Assembly (NCBI GenBank): GCA_036873755.1
Contig: JAVTVY010018859.1
Coordinates: 1-64,000, forward strand
Source: Hanleya hanleyi
Taxonomy: Eukaryota; Mollusca; Polyplacophora; Lepidopleurida; Hanleyidae
Length of the DNA stretch: 64,000 bases
Direction of reading: 5' to 3'
Shown: positions 1 through 12,353 of the stretch, one piece after another
Layout of the letters: every line of letters starts with the position of its first letter
Numbering within the stretch: the stretch's first letter is position 1
Notes under the pieces: generated by a model
What the model saw: the letters and a program-made list of their open reading frames with translations, nothing else
The model's database searches: none
Told to the model about the DNA's origin: nothing
Program-made: the position numbers and the translations under genes

Positions 1-951
1 ATGAAGAATCTGCCCTATCCTCAACCCAGAAAAGAATTGGCATGGAATTTTATTGTCTTTCGATTTCAAAAACTTTTTGAATAATTTGTAGCTGTCAGCA
101 GTTCTAATTTCAATGTCAAGCTCGTTCCACATTCTGGTTGTGGAGGGAATGAAAGACTTAGAATAATGTTGCGTTCGACAATTTGGAACAGAAAGATCTG
201 CAGCATTTCGAAGCGGGTATTCTGTTCTGTGCGACACTGTCTGTGGAACAAGTGAGACCAGGAAAGGAGGACACATGCCATTAATCATTTTATAAAATAA
301 ACTAAGTTTATGTCGGTTCCTTCGTTCCTTCAACGTGATAAAACCAGTTTCGGTGTAGAGCGACTCGACTAGTTCCGCGCAACGCCCCACAAATTGTACG
401 CAACGCATCTAATTGAAGGTTTTCTAACAAATTAACCTGTTCCTCTGTACAATTGGCCCATATAACGTCGCCGTAATCAAAAATTGGTAAGATGAAAGAA
501 CGATACATTGTCTCTAAGGACTTACGGGACAATCGATATTTTAAAGATCTTAAGCAGTTAATCATTGGACTGACCTTCTTAAAGATCGCTTCCACATGAG
601 ACTTCCATGTCCCTGTCATCTGAAAATAGATCCCCAAGTGTTTATGTGAATCATCTTCCGTTAATACTTTGTCGCCGAACATAAGGTCAGGCTTATAAGT
701 AGGATTCTGCTTCAGACTAAAGTTCAGACTTCGATTTTTCTGGGCTGAATTTTACAAGCCATTTGTCGGCCCATGCTTTTATTTTTCTTAGATCGGAGTT
801 CAACGTTGCAGCAGATAATACCGGGTCTTCTATAACAATATATATTGTAGTGTCGTCGGCGTAAAGACGAATGTTTGATTCAATATCCAAAACTAAGTCA
901 TTGATGTATATTATTAAGGAACAACAAGGGGCCCAACACAGGGCGTTGCTT
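1..951 (-). mobile_element. Decayed LINE: reverse transcriptase end and C-terminal region
   Basis: Read on the minus strand this is the 3' half of a non-LTR retrotransposon ORF2. Motif B survives as a remnant (PVLGPLLF, near 935-950). It is followed by the catalytic motif C (LYADDTTIYI; the YADD codons are at 852-863), a stretch rich in K and W (KAWADKWLVKFSPEKSKS) typical of the region after the palm, then SHKHLGIYFQ and a C-terminal part with CPPFLVSLVPQ and SFIPSTTRMWNEL. The reading frame changes at least three times (near 905, 728 and 350), so no protein can be made. The layout and wording resemble CR1/Jockey-group LINEs of molluscs; the exact clade is not determined. The element runs off the left edge of the window, and upstream of motif B it is truncated or rearranged. 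Confidence 0.85.
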
Positions 952-1251
952 TGAATTTTGTACGCTTATTTGGTGTGATCTGGCATTATTTGTACCAAAT
1001 ATTTGTATTCGGCAGCCGATCACTTGTGGTATTATCAGATTATGTTGTTTTATAACTTCCAGTTTATTAGCGAAATGTTCTTTGTGCACCCATGTATCGT
1101 GCGCGAAGATTACGATTCCCCCCGTAGCACCAACGAAACTTTTTTTGTTCATTCTACATGTAGTTAAACCGTACCGGTACCATCTGGCGGTAGAATAAAG
1201 ATTCAGAGATTGCCTGGCATTGACATGAGGTGACTTGGGAATTTCAGACAA
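952..1251 (-). pseudogene. Possible LINE endonuclease remnant fused to the reverse transcriptase end
   Basis: An open frame enters the motif B remnant of the neighbouring LINE without a stop. Its middle contains GATGGIVIFAHDTWV, which is reminiscent of the GGV-A-IFV segment of the apurinic-type endonuclease of LINEs. If that is right, the DNA between endonuclease and motif B (most of the RT fingers and palm) has been deleted. The similarity is short and I give it little weight; the alternative is unrelated flanking DNA that happens to be open. Confidence 0.25.
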
Positions 1252-2829
1252 ATTATTTCATCATGTTACATATCGTTCAAAGATCGGATTATCGCTGTGA
1301 AGCTGCTTAGACTATTCCAGTTAATTCCACCGTTACTACCAGGCCCTTCCCGGTAGATACTTCACGTAGGAAGCTATTTTCTGAGTCTCTGTGTCGCTGA
1401 AAAGCCACAAGTCTAACCACATTGTTGTTCCCAGACTTGGCTATTGTATGCATTGTCTCGTGATTCGTACATGGAGTACGAACCCCCTTCCCGCACCCAT
1501 TCTCTTCTACAGTGGGTAGCTCTGGTAAACGAATTTGGCGAACATACTAATGCATTGAGGATTTCGCATACTCTGTCAGACAATCAAAGGTTTCGCATTG
1601 CTGTTTAATCAAGGCAGGGATCACAGAGATTAGGCACTTACTTCAGGCTCTCAATATGCGTCATTCGGCATCTCAGCCAATCCGAAGAGCGTGCGTCATA
1701 AAACCACTCCATATTTGGCGGTTTCCGCACATTTATTATTATTTACTTATTTATATATTTATTTAATTATTTATTTGTTTATTTGATAATACAGCGCTTG
1801 TAAACATCTTTAACAAACTAAGAAATGTAACGTGTAATTAAAATAAAACATTGAGTTGATGGGCTGCGAAATCCGTACGGGAAGCGGCCCTTAAACTGCA
1901 ATTTCAATCAAAAGCGGTTTTGGGGTCTTTACGTTTATTCGGCGATTGAGGTGTAACGGAGAGTTAGGTAGGTGCGTCGAAGATGGTCAGGGGTTACGTC
2001 GTGGAAAAATCGCCAATGAAATAAATGTATTGCCGACATCGCCAGCGTGTTCGCCATATGTACGTCAATTGCACGCGCTAGAGCAAAATAAGAAGTTCAG
2101 CTTGAGAGACGATCATTGATATCAAAGTACGATCCAGATTAAATAGAATATCAACTTTCCGATTCAATGTAACAAAATTTCCAGGAAGTATGCAGTCATT
2201 TGAATAATAGTCACCTTAAGTTGGGTGGTTGAAGGTCAAGTGTGATGTCGCCAGTAAATCCTGTGTGATTATTGGTCAGTGGATGTCGCACAAATCGGCA
2301 AGCGACGCCGGATAAAGGTAAAGACCCTAAATGAATGTCAGATCGTCTAATGAACATGTAATGTATTTGGTGCAGGCTCTCCGCTTCTGTGATTGATTGG
2401 TTGACCTTGGTCGTTGTAAAGTTACATCCTGGTGTTTGAGATGATGGTTCATTCCTGCTTACTTCAGCGTCGATAGAAATGTGTTACTTCCCAGAAAGCA
2501 GATGTGTGTGTTGAAGAATGTAGGTAATTTCTTCGATGCACCGGTATAGAAAGAGTTACCTCTTCGGTACGGGTGTCTATACATCCTTTTGATAATCCCT
2601 GCTGTTTTTCGCGGGAACTAGCTAGTGACGTCACGTGAGGTCGACTCAGTCACTGGCACCTGTGAATGTGCCGACATTTGAGTCTCTCGCATAGATCTGT
2701 CAAAAGTTTTCGGCAGTCTATTTTCTAAAAGAATTTTTCCTCTGGAAAACCTACCACAAAATCTTATTCAGGGTATATATATATAATACCATATTTGCTG
2801 GTGTTTTGCTCGAATATATTCTGATATGT
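1252..2829. other. Unannotated stretch with an AT-rich low-complexity patch
   Basis: I see no gene or element ends here. Positions about 1732-1790 are a low-complexity ATTT-rich patch. A CRE-like TGACGTCA occurs at about 2626-2633; its significance is unknown. Confidence 0.5.
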
Positions 2830-4270
2830 GTGTTTATCTATACGGCCGAAGGTCTATCGTGGAATATTCCGCTCGGATGCGGAATTCCCCGAAAATCGTA
2901 TTGCACGTGTTCCTTTATTACAAGAAAACGACTGAAGATACAGCAATAATATTTATATTTTCATAATCCTATAATATTCCAGATAAAAAATATATATTTA
3001 TATTTCTATTTTATGGAAGCGTTTTTTCAAGCGATATATTTCTGAAACGGACATCTCTTCTTGAAAATCGGATAGATGCTTGCAGAGTTTCGCTTGATTA
3101 TATTCTGATATGTGTTCAGTTCGTATTGAGTTAACATGTTTCAGTGGCTGGAGTCGACCTCACTTGACGCCACTAGCCAGTTTCCCGCTCAAACAGCAGT
3201 GGTTATGCACTTGTACTCGGCGTACTCTTGAAAATAAATACTAGCTGCGAAATTAATATTGATGGACTAGCTGAATACATCCATGGGACAACCATGTAGC
3301 TCTGGTATATCGTTACTAATTGATATTGTACATACATTGATTAGGGAAAGTTGATCGTAAATAGTGTTTATAATTGCGTTACATGAGGAAATAAAATTGG
3401 CCGCGTCACCTCGTGGGAAGCAAGACAATGTGTAGAGGACATGTTCTGACAAAGCGTGATTCAAGGATAATACATCATTTCATGGGAACAATGTGAATGA
3501 CACAATGAATCAATCATATTTCGTCTGATCTGTTGTAGAAATCAATTATCTCTAAATAACGTTATGGGATAAAGCAATCGCAAACCCGTGAATAGCCCAA
3601 GTGTATTAAGGCCGTGTTTAACCAATTAAACGGAGTGGGGTATATCCGTGAAAGCATTGCGTCTTTCAAATATACTGGGCAGTCGGTTTTGTTAAAGCTC
3701 TCTTATTAATATACCTGGCATATTTGCATTGTATTATCAGAGGCCCGTGGAGTAAATTAAATCATCTGAAGCTATTAAACTAGGGATTAACCCTATAATT
3801 AATGACAACATTTCTGTTTCCGTTCCATAGATTTTTTTGATGATATTAATTTGATTAAACGGGGGATATTTACGCTTTTCTGAGAGGTTTATTATACCTT
3901 GCAGGTCTCCGCACTCAAAAACACCCGAAATCAACAGCCAAATTCCATCAGTACTAAGCTTCAATTAATAGGATACACGAAACAATTAGCCAGCAGTATT
4001 TCCATATAAATGAAGCGTGTTGAGAACAATAACCTGTTACAAATGTTACAATTTAGGCGTTAACAATAAGTTAACACCAAAGTTTAGACATAGTTTATTC
4101 ACTCAAAGAAAACACACGGTGGTACGCGAGTTACAATATTTGATGCTGTTTGAAGATGGCGGAAAATAAAACATTCGCATGCATTATAATATTATTAATG
4201 TTAACCTTGAACTTGTAATGCTATTTTAATAAATATTGACAATTTCATCAAAATATTTTTGGTGTTATTC

Positions 4271-4337
4271 TGTAACAAATCATAATTACGTGCCTAGGGC
4301 TATTATAGCCCTAGGCACGTAATTATGATTTGTAACA
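4271..4337. repeat. 67 bp near-perfect palindrome
   Basis: Two 33-base arms surround a single central T at 4304, with one mismatch (4274 against 4334). The right arm begins ATAGCCCTAGGCACGTAA. It lies just past the 3' end of the LINE coding frame and would form a very stable hairpin or cruciform. Confidence 0.95.
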
Positions 4338-4348
4338 TACTCTGGTAA

Positions 4349-5929
4349 TTATTTTTGTCTCAGATTCTGTAGAGCTGAACAATCAAATATAAAATGTAAC
4401 TCATCTCCTATTGATTTGGAATTACAAATTTGGCAAATTCTCTCGTTTATCGGAATATTTTGCCAACGACCCGTTTCTATAGGTAGTCTGTGATTAGCTG
4501 TTCGAAATTTGGAGATGATTTTTCTATTCTTTTCTGGTAAGATGCTCAAGTACTCTTCAAAACCTGGTACATCTTTAAATAATAAATATGTATGTCCCCT
4601 TGACGATTGTTGCACGGTACCTTGCCAAGATTGAATGAACTGATCTTTCAATCTACGTTCTAAAATTTTAACAAAATATTTTCTATTAATTCGATCTTGG
4701 GCTAACCATACATCGTTAAATCCAGTAGTTTCTAATATATTTTTAATTGTTAACAACCATGAGGACCCCGGTCGTGTTACAAAGAGCAGCTTATACAAAA
4801 TACAAGCGAGTTTACCGTTATTCTCCAACAACTTTAACCAATAAGAAACCATCCGGACTTTAACTATAATAGCCAAAGGAAATACTCCCGACTCACCTTA
4901 GACCATATAATTCGGGGTTGACTTCCTAAGACCAAGTATATTTTTCAAAAATTTTAATTGTACTCGTTCTAGGACATCTATGATCCCAATTCCCCACACT
5001 TCACTGCCATACAAGAGGATCGATTCTATTGTAGATTTAAACAGGCTTAGCTGACAGTCAACTGGCAGATACATGTTCTGGATTTTCCTCATCACAGAAA
5101 AGACCGCCTTAGAGGCTTGGTAAGCTATACACTTACGTGCCCTATTAAAGTTACCCCTACGAAAAAAGTTTATTTCCAAATATGAATACTCATGAACTAC
5201 TTCTAAATTCTCATTATCAAAAGTAAATGTAGGTACATTTCTAGATAATCGTTTTGCAAAGATCATACATTTTGTCTTTTTTATGTTAACCTCCAATTTC
5301 CATCTCTTGCAGTAAATAGCGAACACATTTAGTGAATCTTGTAGGCTTTTTGCGGATTCCGCTAATATGACTGTATCATCCGCATAGAGAATGGCGAACA
5401 ATTTGATAAAAACATTAATTTTATCAGTAGCAGAATCTGTAATACTTTGTAATCCGACTATACCTTCGCTTTCCAAGAAAGATTCTTAGTCATTCAAGAA
5501 TATAGAAAATAACAATGGGGATAGATTCTCTCCCTGTCTAACCCCTATCTTACAATCAAAGAAGTCTCCAATATTCCCACCAGACGTAACACACGATTTT
5601 ATAGAGTTATACATGTTCTGAATAACCATAAAACATTTACCATCAATTCCACTTTTTACTAGTTTGTACCACAAGCCTTCTCTCCAAACTTTATCGAAGG
5701 CCTTCCTAAAATCTATGAAAGCGCAATACAGTTTCTTCCCAGACAACATGAAAATTTCTATTAAAGCATGTAAAGTAAAAATATTATCTAATGTGGAATA
5801 ATTCTTTCTGAATCCAGTCTGTGCTTCTGACAGAAGACTGATAGAGTCCGCATAATTCGACAATCTTTTGTTAATAATGGCAGTGAAGGTTTTCCCCACA
5901 CAACTTAGTAGTGTGACAGTGTGTAACAT
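4349..5929 (-). pseudogene. LINE reverse transcriptase ORF2 fragment with two in-frame stops
   Basis: One continuous frame covers the whole interval, broken only by TAA at 5486-5488 and TAA at 4898-4900. Each stop is one base from a sense codon, so the copy decayed by point mutation and not by rearrangement. In order the protein shows LLSCVGKTFTAIINKRL (fingers), YCAFIDFRKAFDKVW (motif A, catalytic D), GVRQGENLSPLLFSIFLND (motif B), ILYADDTVILAES (motif C, catalytic DD), GSEVWG, and a C-terminal C-x2-C-x8-H-x4-C arrangement (ICQICNSKSIGDELHFIFDC), a zinc-knuckle-like end common in invertebrate LINEs. No endonuclease domain remains. The family is non-LTR; I cannot fix the clade. Confidence 0.9.
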
Positions 5930-7084
5930 CCAGAGAAACGAGAGACAATGAAATTCATTGCGAATTATTAGCGCTGTATAAATAGTAAATTTACGAAGAA
6001 TTATGGAATATGTGCGTCGTAGGTAGATTCGGGATAAGTTTTAGCAATCAGTCTTCCGCTTTGTTAACTCAGTAAATCTCAAAAGTCATTATCAAAAACG
6101 TAACCTCGGGCGACCGTCAAATGTCCGGCATATTCTGTGTTGAATTCTCCTAAGCGCCGAAACAGGCTCAATTTCTTTTCACAGCATCAACGAAGGAGTA
6201 TTGGCATTTACATAAGAAATACTCCCTTATCTGTTACTTTTAGTGGAGTCCAAAGTTCATTTCTTCAATTCTGCATAAAACTCTGCGTTTTGTAGAGTAT
6301 GCCAGGGCCTCCTGGAAGAGCTGGTTTGGCTTGTAAAAGTATGCCTGGTACTCGAGTTTCATTCTGTAAGCGCTCACAGTTAAGTGTGACGTGAACAGCA
6401 TCAACGAACGTTTGAAACGTGGCTTTGTCCGTTTTTGGAACTTTTTCGTAAACAATTTAACATTGTTTTTTCATATCTCTGGAATATTATACCTTGAACC
6501 AAGATGACTTTTCTACATTCTATAGACCGTGTGCAGATCAGCATTAGGAAAGGTAAATCTCTAAGAGAAAAGACAATCAGAAATGGCGAAACAAAGTAGT
6601 TTTTTAAGTAAGCCGGCTAAGGATATGTCAGCGAAATCTGTATAATAATTAAAACTTGTTTCCATACAGATCCCAGTGATCAGTGATATAATTTGTGGAT
6701 TGGTAGCTATGAAATTATCCAGTATTCTTATAATAACTAGTGGTCTTCAGCAAATTATATGTGGTCTGAAACAATTCAAGTACCAGAAACGTATATCACA
6801 TGGTGAATGTTTCGCCTGGACCAATAAAGCATTAGACCTCATTTAAAGTTGTTTAGTAATATTTAGATATTTGAGTGTCATTTAGAAGTGGATTCTAGAA
6901 GAATGACAAGATATTATGGTTTAGGACATCTGTAATAAAATGTGAGAATATTCATGACCGATATGATTGATGCTAGGGGTATGGGTTGGTAAAACCCCGA
7001 TATCTCTAACCTCTCTTGTTCTCTGTAGAAAATTTCACTTCCGGTTACGCATGCGCAATTGACCCACAGTTTACTGTTGTACAT

Positions 7085-7140
7085 GAGTATGCAAGCGTCT
7101 AGTCCGTCATTCAATTTTCAGCCGTCGTCCATTAAAGACT
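7085..7140 (-). mobile_element. Penelope-like terminal fragment
   Basis: The string CAAGCGTCTAGTCCGTCATT followed by CAGCCGTCGTCCATTAAAG is the reverse complement of the end of the direct repeats flanking the Penelope-like element at 47.0-49.4 kb (near 47235-47280), and the same tail occurs at 58.85 kb. It is a short orphan terminus. Confidence 0.6.
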
Positions 7141-7339
7141 TTTCAGGCGCGCAATTCTACTTGAAATTGGTGTTATGGACAGATAACACCGATAAATGAG
7201 CGATCCATGGACGAATGTTCATAATCACTGACCCGACTGTATTCAATAAGCCTGAGATGAAACCCCAAGACTGTTCCTTTCAATGTCGATTTATATCCAG
7301 ATTATCAGGTGTTGAGTAATGATATATATTTTTTCTATA

Positions 7340-8791
7340 CGGCCGAAGGCCTATCGCGGAATGTTCCGCTTGGATGCGGAATACCCCGAAAATCGTATTG
7401 CACGTTTTCCTTTATTACAAGAAAACGACTGACGATACAGCAATAATATTTATATTTTCATAATCCTATAATATTCTAGATAAAAAATGTATATTTAGAT
7501 TTCTATTTTATGGAAGCGTTTTTTCAATCGATATATTTCTGAAACGGGCATCTCTTCGGAAAAACCGGATAGATACTTGCAGAGTTTTGGTCGATTATAT
7601 TCTGATATGTGTTGATCTTGCATTGATTTAACAAGCTCCAGTGGCTGCCATGGAGTCGACCTCACTTGATGCCACTAGACAGTTTCCCGCGCAAACAGCA
7701 GTGGTTATGCACTTGTACTTGGCGTACTCTTGAAAATAAATAGTAGTGCGGAATTAAAATTCTTTGACTAAATACATCCATGGGACCGCCATATAGCTCC
7801 AGTATATCCTTACTAATTGATATTGTACGTACATTGATTAGGGAAAGTTGATTGTGAATAGTGTTTCTAATTGCGTTACACGAGGAAATAAAATTGACCG
7901 CGTCACCCCGTGGGATGCAAGACAATATGTAGAGTACGTGTTCTGACAAATCGTGATTCAAGGATAATACATCATTTCATGGAAACGATGTGAATGACAC
8001 AATGCATCAATCATATTTCGTCCTCCGCAGGGGTCTGATCTATTGTAGGAATCAATTATCTCTAAATAAAGTCTCTTATTAATATACCTGGTATATTTGC
8101 ATTATATTACAAGAAGCCTGTGGAGTAAATTAAATCATCTGAAGCTATTAAACTGGGGATTAATCCCATAATTAATGACAACATTTCTGTTTCTGTTCCA
8201 TAGATTTTTTTGATGATATCAATTTGATTAAACGGGAATATTTACGCTTTTCTGAGAGGTTCATTATACCTTGTACGTCTTCACACTTAAATACACTCGA
8301 AATCGAGTCAAATTCCATCAGTACTAAGCTTCAATTAATAGGATACACGAAACAATTATCCAGCAGTATTTCCATGATGCGTGTTGAGAACAGTAACCTA
8401 TGTAACGTTCATAGAAATAGAAGACAATGAAGTCCCTTGCGAATAATTAGCACTGCATAATGGAAAATTTACGGAGAACTCTGTAAAAATGTTCGTCGCA
8501 GGTGGATTCGGGAAAAGCTTTTGCAATCGGTGTGTCGCTTTTGTTGACTGATAAATGCATTAAAAAATCTCAAAATTCATCAACAAGTACCGTAACATCG
8601 GGGGCCTTCAAATGTCACAAATATTCTGTGCTGAAGTCTCCTAAGCGCCAAAACTAGTACAATCCCGTTTGACACCATCAACAAAGGGGTACAGTGGCCT
8701 TTACATAGCAAATACTCTCTTAGCTGTTACGTTAGTGGAGTCCAAAGTTCATTTCTTCAATTCTGCATACAATTTTTGCATGAGTTTTGTA
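7340..8791. repeat. Local repeat unit, copy B (left half)
   Basis: This matches copy A from 2838 to 6297 without the LINE. Relative to A there is a deletion of about 100 bases near 8068, and many single-base differences. It ends in GAGTTTTGTA exactly at the start of the short MITE at 8792. Confidence 0.75.
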
Positions 8792-9259
8792 GGGTCCAGA
8801 CCACTATTAAAATTTACATTGGCGGCAATGTTAAAAACTGTTAACGTAATTGCATCTCCTCGATTCATTAATTAAGTCTCGACTTCCATATTTCGGCCAG
8901 AAGTACTTTAATTCAAGTGCTACAACCGGACAGACTTCTTGACGGGGGTCGCCCATTGAAATGTTGAGTTATGCGCGTTCCTACAAATGACGTCATAATT
9001 TTGGCTTTTTTCTCTGCTTTCAGAAAGCGGTGCACAAGCACCCAAATAGTCCCTCGAAGCAACACCTTATTAGGCCTTGAGTTAAAATCAAACTCACTGC
9101 GAAACCAAACACATATCATACTCCAATCACCTACCACTGGCCTTCAATTATTCGTCGCAACAGAGACTGGAAAAAATATTGAAAACAATTCACTTCTCTG
9201 GTAGAGGTTGCCTAAAGGGGTTAACGGATCGGCACTATTTTTAATAATGATCTAGCCCC
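8792..9259. mobile_element. Short MITE family 1, copy in B (468 bp)
   Basis: The ends form terminal inverted repeats: GGGTCCAGACCACTATTAAA on the left and the complement of ATTTTTAATAATGATCTAGC on the right. A copy of identical length lies at 20000-20467 and an internally deleted one at 10153-10458. Copy A preserves the empty site (TTTTGTAGAGTATG, about 6290). B keeps the left flank (TGTA before GGG) and C and D keep the right flank (TGTA after CCCC), so the original insertion probably duplicated TGTA. No transposase is present; internal open frames are short. Superfamily unassigned. Confidence 0.75.
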
Positions 9260-10152
9260 TACTAGAGTAGGTAATTTTGCTCAATCACCTTCAAACTACG
9301 CATGGGTATTCCTTGTTGACTGGCCAGAAAATGTGAGAAATTTCAGTGAGATTCGCAGAGCGGTTGACGAATTATGGGGCTTCAAATTCATGTACCACAA
9401 CCTAAATACAACACTTTTTCACTTCCTCAGGCAAATTCATGGGTCAACAATGTTATCATGTGTGACTCGAGCAACCATCATCAAAGCCCCAAATAGTAAT
9501 TACATAGATGCTCCTCCCATTTGCCCACATTTCAACACCTGAAACGACCTCTTTGGCCTTTCTCATGAATTATGGTGATTTTTTTACAATGGTACCCCCC
9601 AAAACCGCTTATTTTGATCAATTTTTAAGATTAATGTTTGATTTTATCATAATAACAGAATCGTGAAACTGTGAAATTTGGAACTGTTTTAAGGGAAATC
9701 TATTTCTGGTCAAATAAAATCACAGAAGTTGCAGCTGAAGAACAGCGCGTTCCAATTATACAACGAATTATGACCCCACCCCCCAACCAAGTACACCAAT
9801 AAAGGTTGACCCCTCCCACTTTTGCTCGCCATTAGCCGAGAACGAACGTATCTATTCAAGCCAAACACTTTATTGTCACAGAAAAAGTCCCCTAAGGTAA
9901 TCCCTAACCATTCCGGTTATTATCTCGTGTTCGAGCTCGGCTAAATATGACCAAATGTCCATTAATCTATGGAAAACATAGAAAAATTGAGGTGTGTCTC
10001 GTTAAAACTATACAATATAGCCTTCATCTAGCGGCAGGAGCACTGTTAGCGGAGTTCCTTGTCATCATTCAACATTACGTGGCTGATTGGAGCAGTGATG
10101 AATAGAGCCGCTTCAACCGGGGCTGAACAGGGGTTTCAAGAACACCCTTTTA
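9260..10152. repeat. Segment X between two direct MITE copies
   Basis: This 0.9 kb stretch lies between two same-orientation copies of MITE family 1. Its right part (about 9816-10145, from TTTTGCTCGCCATTAGCCGA) is repeated at about 19265-19593 upstream of the MITE in copy D. Copy D then has about 400 bases before its MITE that are absent here. No gene is recognised; a poly-C patch lies near 9595. Confidence 0.6.
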
Positions 10153-10458
10153 GGGTCCAGACCACTATTAAAATTTACATTGGCGGCAATGTTAAAAACT
10201 GTCAACGTAATTCCATCTCCTCAATTCATTAATTAAGTCTCGACTTCCATATTTCGGCCAGAAGTACTTTAATTCAAGTGCTACAACCGGACAGACTTCT
10301 TGACGGGGGTCGCCCATTGAAATTTTGAGTTATGCGTGCTCCTACAAATGACGTCATAATTTTGGCTTTTTCTCTGCTTTCAGAAAGCGGTGCACAAGCA
10401 CTTCTCTGGCAGAGGTTGCCTAACGGATCGGCACTATTTGTAATACTGGTCTAGCCCC
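10153..10458. mobile_element. Short MITE family 1, internally deleted copy in C
   Basis: Both terminal inverted repeats are present, but about 160 bases of the interior seen in the copies at 8792 and 20000 are missing (the junction is near 10400). The right flank TGTAGAGTATGCC is the continuation seen in the empty site of copy A. Confidence 0.75.
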
Positions 10459-11209
10459 TGTAGAGTATGCCAGGGCCTCCTGGAAGAGCTGGCTTGGCTT
10501 GAAAGAGCATGCCTGGTACTCGAGTTTCATTCTGTAAACACGCTCACAGTTGAGTGACGTGAACAGCGTCAGCGAACGTTTGGAACGTAGCTTTGTCCGT
10601 TTTAGGGGTCTATTCGTCATGTAAGGAAAATACAATAGATGACTACATGTAGGGAACCGTGTTAAACCTGACAAATCTACCAGACAAGCTGTATTCCACA
10701 CGGTGTTCCCAGATTGAAGATCCTTGCATGACGAACTTCCCGTTTTTGGAGCTTTCTCGTAAACAATTTAACATTGATTTGTTTATATCTCTGGACTATT
10801 ATACCTTGGACAAACATGACTTTTCTACATTCTACAGAGTGTATGCAGATCAGCATTAGGTAAGGTAAATACCCGAGAGAAAATAGTCACAAATGGCCAA
10901 ACAACGTTGTTTTTAAGTACAATGCCAACAGAAATGTAGAGCAACACCCTCGCTGTTTTCCCCGTACAATTAAATATGTGCCTCGAGTTACAAGGAAATG
11001 TCACCGAGATCTGTATACGAATTAAAAACATGCTTCCATGTAGATCACAGTGATCAGTGATATAATGTGTGGGTTGGTAGCTATGAAATTATCCAGCATT
11101 CTTAAAATAACCAGTGGTGTTCGAAAAATTATATTTGGTCCGAAAGAATTCAAGTACCAGAAACGTATACCACATGGTGAATGTTTCTCCTGGACAAATA
11201 AAGCATTAA

Positions 11210-12353
11210 GGATAGCTATCCCCTTAGAGGCAGTTTTTGCACCCCCATGACAATTTGTCGTCTGTATCAGTAAATATACAAGATAACCATAATAAACTAT
11301 ATATTTTATGAAATATTACATCGTAGGGATTTCAACCATGTGATTTGTATAACCGACGCTGCTACTGTGTAGAAAATATTTCAATTTTAAAAAATTAAAA
11401 TGAAAACAATAGCGTCCATTTTTGAATTGAAATTTCATGAAAACTGTTGGTCTTGTTTCAACTTTGATGGTATACCTTGATAGGAGACAATTCGAACTAG
11501 TAAAGTCTATCTCATTTTTTTTTAATTTTTGCCTGGTTTTGTTTTTGCAACTATTTTACTAAAATAAATTGAAAAAAACGTACTTTTTTACGGTCGTTTG
11601 TCTTAAAAGTTGAATAATTAAAAAATGAACCCGAACTTACAAAAAGTGAGATAACATTTACTAGATCACCTTATAAGTAACAAGCATGCCAAATTTCAAA
11701 AGGGTAGCATGGATACTTTTCGAGAAATAAACGTTTAAATCTCGGATTTTGTACAAAAATGAAAGGCTAGAAATCAAGCAAAATGTGTCCAGCTATACAT
11801 CTGATGAATTAATCCTAATTTTTTGCTTGAATTCTATTGTCAAATACAGTTTTAATCTGTCTAATGGAACCTACTCGAATTCCTGATTATTCTGGATAAC
11901 TATTACACTAAGTTTTTTTCATCAAGGCGGTTTAAAGTCCAATTTAAACTTAAAAACACTAGCTAAAACTTGTTGAGCTGATATTTCACGGCGGGTGTCT
12001 GAGTGAAGTGTCACTGTTATAATTAGAAACAAAAATACGGATGTTTGATCAGTAGGGGGTAGATTAATGTAAACAAGTAGGACTAATAGATAATTAGCTT
12101 ACCATAACACTGCGGAAATGAGTTTTGGAAAGGGAAATTTAACAGACAAAAATAATAGTAGCCAAGCCCAAGCTAAGGCAATCTGTTTAATTGTTCCAGT
12201 TCCTCGGAAACTAAATTTTTAATCCTAATATTGAAGCACTTCTATTTATAATTTTGATTTCATTTTTTCACCAAATGTTAGAGGAAATAGTGAATATTTG
12301 AATGAAGAAATAAAAAAATGACCAATTTTGACCCTCGAAGGGGATAGCTATCC
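11210..12353. mobile_element. TTAA-flanked nonautonomous DNA transposon, copy C
   Basis: TTAA at 11206-11209 and at 12354-12357 flank a 1,144 bp element. Its ends are inverted repeats of about 21 bases, GGATAGCTATCCCCTTAGAG on the left and the complement of CTCGAAGGGGATAGCTATCC on the right. Copy A at about 6833 (AAAGCATTAGACCTCATTTA) shows the site without the element. TTAA target duplication is typical of piggyBac-like transposons, but these termini do not begin with CCCT, so the superfamily is tentative. The interior is AT-rich and encodes nothing recognisable. Confidence 0.8.

Larger units (their letters stand above)
4035..5931 (-). mobile_element. LINE insertion inside repeat copy A
   Basis: Copy B (around 8395) shows the uninterrupted target: AACCTATGTAACGTTCATAG. 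In copy A the same sequence is split, with CCTGTTACAA on the left and GTGTAACATCC on the right of about 1.9 kb of extra DNA. That extra DNA holds a minus-strand LINE coding region (4349-5929), so the element is 5'-truncated inside its reverse transcriptase. The 3' part contains a 67 bp palindrome (4271-4337) and an AT-rich tail to 4035. The exact ends are uncertain because a TGTAAC-like string occurs at both junctions. Confidence 0.7.
2838..7084. repeat. Local repeat unit, copy A (interrupted by a LINE)
   Basis: The segment starting TACGGCCGAAGGTCTATC is matched at about 90 percent (by eye) by copy B from 7340. The match runs from 2838 to about 4034, skips the LINE at 4035-5931, resumes at about 5936 and continues to about 6297. 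From 6297 to 7084 it instead matches the part of copies C and D that follows the short MITE there (10459 and 20468 onward). Copy A is therefore the only copy in which the left and right halves of the unit are contiguous, and it preserves several empty insertion sites: no short MITE at about 6294, no TTAA element at about 6833. I do not recognise the unit as a known element. Short open frames in it differ between copies mostly at amino-acid-changing positions, which argues against coding constraint. Confidence 0.75.

Noticed and set aside
308..682. Stand-alone protein-coding gene of 124 residues
   Set aside because: The frame is one of several shifted pieces of a LINE reverse transcriptase end; motif C and the C-terminal parts lie in other frames next to it.
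3267..3464. Conserved open frame shared with 7662-7961
   Set aside because: Most differences between the two copies change the amino acid, which suggests neutral drift of a repeat and not a protein.
8971..9204. Open frame conserved at 8971 and 20179
   Set aside because: It lies wholly inside MITE family 1 and is disrupted in the third copy; conservation follows from element identity and no motif is present.
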